Of a stretch of 64,000 nt of DNA, positions 58,150-64,000 are shown in pieces. Positions within the stretch are counted from its first letter, which is position 1. Each line of letters opens with the position of its first letter. This DNA is from Gracilariopsis chorda (taxonomy: Eukaryota; Rhodophyta; Florideophyceae; Gracilariales; Gracilariaceae): contig NBIV01000101.1 of NCBI GenBank assembly GCA_003194525.1, forward strand, positions 220,449-284,448. Direction: 5' to 3'. The notes beneath the pieces were generated by a model that saw only the letters and a program-made list of their open reading frames with translations, was not told where the DNA came from and searched no databases. Made by a program: the position numbers and the translations under genes.

Positions 58150-58169
58150 AGTCAGTGATAGAGGGAGGG

Positions 58170-58949
58170 TGTTGGAAAAGTACCTGTTCTGTCACTGAAA
58201 ACCAAATGTTCCGGAGAGCATGGGCTGTTTTGGAGGTTGCCGCTTCAAAAAGCGCATATGCGTCGCTGTGCAAACACAACGTGAATCTGGCTTGTGATTG
58301 GCTACTGCAAATACACATATGCACTGTAGTGCGTACAAGTGGTAGTGCACAAGTGGGTTAGATTGGCACACCCACGTGTCCAGCTAGTACAGTGCGCACA
58401 GTGTACAGGGCACGTACCTATCATAGTTGGACACACCGCACATGTGGTACAGCAGTGGTACCTTGGTGAGGAGTATGGGTACTGTCATCAGGTTTACAGG
58501 TACATCAAATGGTTAATGACGTGTGAGTTGATGGACTTACACGTACACGTGATGTGGTGAATTACTGTGACGTGCATGGATGAATTTGGATGCGTTGGCA
58601 TGCGTTGGCATGTGAATCTGTGTTGTGTGTTGTGAATTTGTGCTTTGTCATGGTTGTGTGCAGGCACGTAACTTATGGTGCCGTGTTCGCACGTTATTGT
58701 GTTGAGTTGATGTAAGGTATCATGAATTAGTGCTAGCTTGGCTATGTTATGTTACATGATGATTGGTAGTATTGAGTGTCCCCCAGCTACTGGTTTAGGT
58801 TTCAGTTGAAGTCGAAGTTGCGACTAAGATGAAGTCAGATTTCTATATAATTTGTGATTGTAGAACCTCCAAGTAAATAGGAGCCAGAGCTGGCGAACTT
58901 ACTTTGCATTCCTCTACCTCTCCTTTCCCTTCCCCTTCAACTTCTAACA
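58170..58949 (+). repeat. CopA LTR E
   Basis: 780 bp, B/D type. No primer-binding site follows; instead the CopB gag scrap begins at 58950. Confidence 0.88.
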
Positions 58950-59018
58950 CTTAGGACCAAGGAGATCTCCGAACTGACATGGGACTATGTGGCGACAACC
59001 CTTATTGATGAATATAAT
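58950..59018 (+). pseudogene. CopB gag, left part of an interrupted gene
   Basis: This is the reading CTTAGGACCAAGGAGATC ... GAATATAAT, the part of gag immediately upstream of the solo LTR. The gene continues after 59808. Confidence 0.8.
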
Positions 59019-59808
59019 TGTTGATGTTGGCACGTGGTCGAGTGCCTGATAGCCCTAGGAAATCATGGTAGACTACTTGGAAACAAAGTTGGATATAACG
59101 ATGGGCACTTTTGAGCACCTCCTTTGCAAAAGCGCATATGCGCGTGTGCTCGAACCCAACGTGAAACGGGCTTATGATTGGCTACTGCATTTGCCCATAT
59201 GCATTACATGGTTTACAATTGGTATACATTGTATGGGTCGTAGGCACAGCATGGGCAACTTGGCATAATGTGAATGGACAACGTACATGAGATTCTGTGT
59301 GGCTACAATGGTTTACAGGGGCATCACATTGCGGCAGACGTGTGATTGTGTGTGCCAGCACGTGCACCGCTCGCAATGGACTTAGGTTATCGATATGGAT
59401 ACAGTGTCATGCGACTTTGTGCATAGTAATGGTCGTGATGTCGCAAGTAAGTCATTATACAGGGCTGTGACTTGCTGGCATATTGTTGTCATGGTTGTTT
59501 TCACTTACTGTGCTTCGTTGGCATGTGCTGGAATAATGTTATGCATGGTTGTAGTTAACTGTCACCAGTTTGTGCAACCCTTATTGTGTTATGTTTGAAT
59601 ATGATTGGTAGTACTGGCTGTCCGCACTTAGTGGTTAGGGTTTTTCTTGTAGCTGTAGTGAACTTTAGTGATGCTATATAAGTTGCAGATGTTGCATCTC
59701 CAAGTAAACCAACCCAAGGCTGACAACCTTCACTCTTGTTTGGACTTCTTTCTTTTATTCTCATTTCAGTCGAAGCCCAACTTCATCTATCACCTTCATT
59801 TATCATCA
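59019..59808 (+). mobile_element. CopB solo LTR (g3) inside CopB gag
   Basis: 790 bp, TGTTGATGTTGG...TATCATCA. Flanks ATAAT on the left and ATAAC before GCTCG on the right fit an imperfect 5-bp target duplication, allowing three extra bases. It splits gag codons that are contiguous at 40840-40870. Confidence 0.75.
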
Positions 59809-60906
59809 TTAATAACGCTCGTCAAATGGGTTCAGGTAGTTGTGGTAGAGGTCGTAATCGCAAAAAGAACAGGAACAAGGGTGGTGCACGTATAAGTGGA
59901 CACAGCAGATCATCGATTGGTAATGAAAATGATGGTAACGCGTCAGATTCGACCACTGTTAACGACCTCACTGGTCGTGCGTGGGCTGCTGGAAGCAGAA
60001 ACGGGTACCACTGCACCTTCTGCGACCGTGATGGACATACTCAAGACCGATGTCACGTGAATCCAGACAACCCTGACAACCATCTGCCACAAGCAATCTT
60101 GGACCAGCTGAGGGTGAACGCAGTTGAGAAGCCAAAGCGTTCTGGGAAGTCATCCAGTAGAGCGTCCGAAGTTGAGATTGCTGGTGTTGCTAGTGAGAAG
60201 TCTTCAGTGGTACCGCCAGCTATTAGTCACATCGACACTTATGCGGACAGTGGTGCTACGTCTCATTTCTTCTGTTCTGTATCTGCGTTCGTTCCAGACA
60301 CACTGATTGACATACCAGAGAAGACAATTGAGCTACCTGACAACACCACGGTTAATGCCGCGCAGCAAGGAGATTTCATATTACCCTTCTCGGATGTGAA
60401 CCTCAGGTTGTCGAAAGTGCTGCTAGTTCCAAATCTTGGATATAACCTAGTATCTGTAGTTCGCTTAGCTGACAAGGGTATCCAGTCACGGTTCTGTGGT
60501 AAGGAGGTAACCCTACAACATGAGGACGGGTTTGACATTGGACGTGGGACTCGTCATAATCGTTCCCGTCTATACATGCTACCCAACCCCATTGACCATT
60601 GGGATACATCCAAGATGCCTTCTGAAACAGACGACAGCACCAGTACATTGTGGCATCACAGACTGGCACATATGAATGAGCATGACCTACAAAAGGTTCA
60701 TGAACATGTCGACGGAGTCCCAAAACTCAATTGCATGGAGGAGATATGTCAATCGTGTCGGCTTGGCAAAGCACATAAACTGCCATTTCTGGGCAATTTT
60801 GAAAGATCTGACAACGTTGGAGATATTGTGCACTCAGACATTATGGGTCTATTAGTGCCATCGTTCCCAGATCGATTCTGGTATGCATCTGGATTTGTGG
60901 ATGATC
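59809..60906 (+). pseudogene. CopB gag-protease-integrase fragment
   Basis: An open frame continues gag after the solo LTR (MGSGSCGRGRNRKKNRNKGG). The zinc knuckle is CTFCDRDGHTQDRC, the protease site ADSGATSH and the integrase zinc region LWHHRLAHMNEHDL / CQSCRLGKAHKL. The first part of the core ends at ASGFVDD. It is nearly identical to 40880-41950 but has CAA where 41408 has TAA. It stops where an inverted LTR end begins at 60907-60910. Confidence 0.84.
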
Positions 60907-60998
60907 TGTTGATATGAGATGATGTCGATAGATGATGTTGGGTTTCGGCGGAAATGAAAGAGAAAGAAAGAAAGAAAATAAAGAGTGAAGGTTGCCAG
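60907..60998 (-). repeat. CopB LTR remnant, inverted
   Basis: About 92 bp from the 3' end of a CopB LTR on the minus strand (GCAACCTTCACTC... CTCATATCA). The rest of the LTR and the RNase H are deleted: RT follows directly. Confidence 0.72.
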
Positions 60999-61847
60999 AC
61001 CAAATCGTTGAAGTATACTTTCAATATACAGCGGCTGTCCCAGCTTGACACCAAGGAGTTGTCCGGCTGTACCTATCTTCCATGACAGCTCCACGCCAAG
61101 GTACAGAGTGATTCGGTTCTCAATGCAGAGGTCATAGAGTGTTTTGAGCTCCTCCAACACCGTAGTCCGTTGCTCCAGCGTTGGCGTGAACACCAGAATG
61201 TCGTAAATGTATACGAGTATGTAGGCATACATGCCATCTCCAACCTTTCGCTTGAATTCGCACGGTGCGCTGGGTAGTTCCTCAAAACCCAACCTCTTCA
61301 TGTCTGCTTTGAACTTGGTGCGCCATGCTAGATGAGCCTGTTTCAAACCATACATAGCCTTGAGTAACTTATAGCAATTTGTGGTCAGACCAGGAACACC
61401 ACGCGGCGACATCACCCACATGTCTTCTTTAAGCTCACCGTTGAGAAATGCAGTCTTAACATCTACTTGAGCCACATACATCTGAAAACAAAGTGCGACG
61501 TACAGGAACATGCGGACCAGGCTAAATGGCAGTACTGGCGCATATGTCTCCATGTAGTTCTGCCCGTATGTCTGGTGATTGCCACCAGCCACAACCCTAG
61601 CCTTGAAAATATCAACCGATCCTTTGGCATCGCGCTTTACGTTTAAAATGACATGAGTAGGAAGAGGCTGAGAGGCAGGCGATTCATCCTCCTCCCAAGT
61701 GTTCTTCTCCTCCAGAGATGTCAGTTCTTCATCAATGGCATTCTTCCCAAGGCTCTGCTCAAGTTGTGTGGCAGACAGTGCTTCGCCCAGAGTAAGTTCA
61801 TCACTGGTAGTAATATCCATTTGTGACGTTGCACTACCGGCCATGTA
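60999..61847 (-). pseudogene. CopB reverse transcriptase, inverted
   Basis: A minus-strand open frame starts MAGSATSQMDITTSDELTLG. It contains LPTHVILNVKRDAKGSVDIF, TYAPVLPFSLVRMFLYVALC, VDVKTAFLNGELKEDMWVMS, YGLKQAHLAWRTKF and LCIENRITLYLGVELSWKIG. The active site reads YIYD where YVDD is expected, so RT is inactive. The frame is otherwise open for about 280 codons, from the acidic linker to the thumb. It is cut on the right by CopA LTR F. Confidence 0.84.
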
Positions 61848-62594
61848 TGTTGGCAGTAGTACCTGTGCTGTCACTGAAAACCAAATGTTCCGGGGAGCAT
61901 GGGCTGTTTTAGAGGGTAGCTCTGCAAAAGCGCATATGCGCCTGTGCGCGAACCCAACGTGAAACTGGCTTCTGCTTGGCTACTGCAAATGTACATATGC
62001 AACGTGGTGCGTACAATGGTATGGCATAACTGGATCGGTTGGACACACCCACGTGTCCAGCTACTACAGTGGTCACAGTGTACGTTGTGTGCAGGGGATA
62101 CTGGTGAAGTGGTTGACAGCTGGTACAAGTGGTACAGCAGTGGTTGGTACAATGGTAAGGTGCGCATGCACTGTCAACAGGTTTACACATGCACGGGTAT
62201 ATTGATGACATGGCACTAACACCACAGGTTACGTGCCGACTTACCGTGACGTGTTGACTTACCGTGATGTGTTGGCATGTGCTGGCGTGTCTTGGAGTCG
62301 TGAATTTGTGCCTTGTCATGGTCATGTGTATGCACGTAACTATTACGGAACGTTGGTGCGTTGGTGTGCGTTGATGTAATGAGGTTGTGCTGAGCTAGCT
62401 ATGTCATGTTAGATGATGATTGGTAGTATTGAGTGTCCCTGCTTAGTGGTTTAGGTTTTACTTTTAGTTGGTGTTCCCGCGCAATTCGAGTTTAGAGTGG
62501 TACATAAGATGTGCCTGAAGGACCTCCAAGTAAATCCAAGCTAGAGCTGGCGAACTTCCCTTCCATCCCCTCAACTTCCTTACAACTTTCAACA
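61848..62594 (+). repeat. CopA-related LTR F
   Basis: 747 bp, TGTTGGCAGTAG...CTTTCAACA. It is clearly diverged from LTRs A-E (roughly 80% by eye), representing an older or separate CopA subfamily. It has lost the canonical TATA box (GTACATAAG). Confidence 0.84.
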
Positions 62595-63812
62595 GGTTAT
62601 GGGCCCAGCCCCGCTGACCGCTGCCACTATCCCTTTCCGTATCGTTCGTCTGTCGCCGCTCCCCCTCACCGCCGTTCATCCGTTTCGCTGTTGTTGCCTC
62701 TTTCGTCGTTGCGTCGGGTGTCTTGATCCCATTGTTGGTCGGTGTTGGTCATTCTCCTTTGGTTTGCGTTCCTCCCTGAGGGCGTTGGGGTGGTAGTGGT
62801 TCGACGTTTACTTCCTATCGTTGTTGAGTTGGGCCTCCGTTGTTGCCCGTGTTGTCGATCGCTATCTACTTTGTGTGTGACACTCCCTCTATCTTGTGTT
62901 TTGGGATCCCCGAGTCGTTTGTCGGGTCGTATCCGTGAGGTTGAGTCGGTCTAGTTTCGAAGTCTGGGCTCCGTGATCGTGTGCTCAGGAGTTGTTTGTT
63001 TTTTCGTGTTTCTTAATCATCATCTGGTGTCCAGTGCGACGAGCGGTTGATCCGGGTTACTTTGGGTGATTCCAGGTATCCGGGGACGTGAGCCTGGCGG
63101 CTTGAACCAAAGCGGGTGTACTGTCGAGCGGCTTCCCACCGGTCCATTTGGACAGATAACGGTGACGGTCGTTAAGACCTGGTAAGTTCAGCGGGTGCAT
63201 CTGTGGACGGGGTGCCGTGGCGTACTGCGCTGGTGCGGGTGATTGAATAATTTGTTTTGATCCTGACTGCGTGTCGGGATTCTTGGGCTGTTGCGAAGGT
63301 ATTCCATAACGAGCTTTTGATCCGTGCATCTGACCCTTGGGCGTTTGTGCGGGGAGGCGACGTGGCGTACGCTGACCTCCTTCTTAGGATTAGGCCGCGT
63401 GTGACCTTAAGTGGTTGCGCGTTAGCAGCGTACTTTGGTTGCCATAGTAGCTTCAGTTTCGAGGTCGCGCAAGTTCTTGCAAGAGGCCAGAAAGGGTTAT
63501 ACTTGGTGAAGGCATATCTTGGGTCATTAACCATCCTCTGGAAGCCTCGTAGAGAGCGACGCATCTTCTCCTTAGACGTAGGAGAGGGAAGACAGAAGAA
63601 GACGTCTTGTACCGGAGCATCTCCGGGGGCCAGGGTCCGACACCCTAGGGTAGCGGAGGTAGTTTCTCCCGTCAGTGCGCCCGAATTTGAAGTTTTGTTG
63701 TTGTTGTTGTCGTTGTTTTTGTTGTTATTGTTGTCGTTGTTGCCATTTTTGTACTACTTAAGTGCCGTAGGTCTTTCATCGCACCTGTGCTGTTTGTTGA
63801 CATCCACCAAGC
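62595..63812 (+). other. CopA primer-binding site and untranslated leader
   Basis: GGTTATGGGCCCAG at 62595-62608. The first ~280 bp match the leaders at 45960 and 52454. Further on come the conserved box TTGGTGAAGGCATATC (~63505) and two hairpins: AGGGT/ACCCT (63632-63646) and GCGGAG/CTCCCGT (63653-63672). A TTG-rich tract follows (63695-63745). Leader length is about 1.2 kb and no ORF of interest is seen. Confidence 0.75.
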
Positions 63813-64000
63813 ATGGATTCATTCGGTGGCATCAAGATTGAAAAGTTGGGCGAGGATAAACTTCCATGTATGGAAGCAAAAGGTTGAGTTGCTGCTTGCA
63901 CTCAAGGACCTCGATGACCATCTTGAATCAACCAGGCCTACGGACGATGACGAGTTGTCAGCATGGAAGAAGAAAGACGCCAAGGCCAGGGCTGTTATTG
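63813..64000 (+). pseudogene. CopA gag N-terminus, frameshifted, runs off the window
   Basis: ATG 63813 gives MDSFGGIKIEKLGED. An extra A in the run at 63858-63860 then shifts the frame. In the next frame the copia-type gag continues (FHVWKQKVELLLALKDLDDH and DELSAWKKKDAKARAV) to the window end. This is the standard start of a copia gag polyprotein and supplies the N-terminal part missing from the tandem copies. Confidence 0.8.

Larger units (their letters stand above)
45182..58169 (+). repeat. Direct tandem duplication of a 6,494-bp composite unit (two copies)
   Basis: CopA LTRs at 45182, 51676 and 58170 are spaced exactly 6,494 bp apart, and all features between them recur at the same offset (ORFs at 46183/52677, 48266/54760, 49304/55798). 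Each unit is LTR, short deleted interior, LTR, CopB gag scrap, CopB LTR, CopA gag-pol. The pol proteins of the two copies are identical over 1,065 residues. A few single-base differences exist in the LTRs and at 46576 versus 53070. The third LTR (58170) is followed by a different continuation. Confidence 0.92.

Noticed and set aside
51676-58169. Second tandem unit as a pure assembly artefact
   Set aside because: The copies are not base-identical: LTR A versus C and the stop at 46576 versus 53070 differ. An artefact is less likely, though only long reads can exclude it.

Overview
This is nuclear DNA of a eukaryote, and most of it is a graveyard of transposable elements. There is no operon layout. 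LTRs carry TATA boxes, and the coding remains are LTR retrotransposon Gag-Pol plus one Tc1/mariner transposase. An apparently intronless secreted von Willebrand A (VWA) protein and copia-type elements primed by initiator tRNA-Met would fit a red seaweed genome. That lineage call is inference and nothing in the window proves it. The names CopA, CopB and CopC are local working names for three Ty1/copia families.

Layout. 1-291: end of a gene that starts before the window, possibly a histone-H3-like protein with a long basic tail. 3654-4655: secreted VWA protein, the only complete host-like gene. 4688-7327: Tc1/mariner element with long IR/DR terminal repeats and a wrecked transposase, itself interrupted at about 5330-6240. 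8504-9437 and 12988-13815: two opposite-orientation copies of an LTR-like sequence packed with short hairpins. The second copy has a perfect 5-bp target duplication and sits in the gag of a Ty3/gypsy element (11099-18331) that has two extra ORFs. 18.6-22.7 kb: unrecognised coding-like stretches with stops.

22.7-61.8 kb is a nest of CopB pieces (LTR TGTTGAT...ATCA, about 0.8 kb). A minus-strand CopC element (24951-30687) sits inside a CopB leader. At three loci a plus-strand CopB 5' half abuts, exactly at an LTR terminus, an inverted CopB 3' half. At two of these the halves nearly complement each other, as if one element had inverted its own 3' half.

45182-58169 is a direct tandem duplication of a 6,494-bp unit. 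It contains CopA LTRs (TGTTGG...TAACA, about 0.77 kb), a deleted CopA derivative, a CopB LTR and a CopA gag-pol with two premature stops and a mutated RT active site. A fifth CopA LTR, a CopB solo LTR, more CopB pieces and the 5' end of another CopA element (61848-64000) close the window.

Across CopA and CopB, the primer-binding site is GGTTATGGGCCCAG, complementary to the anticodon loop of initiator tRNA-Met. The untranslated leaders share a conserved box and two hairpins whose stems change by paired substitutions. No element looks autonomous today. The best preserved are CopB at 40226 (one nonsense codon before the next ORF) and the CopA tandem copies.
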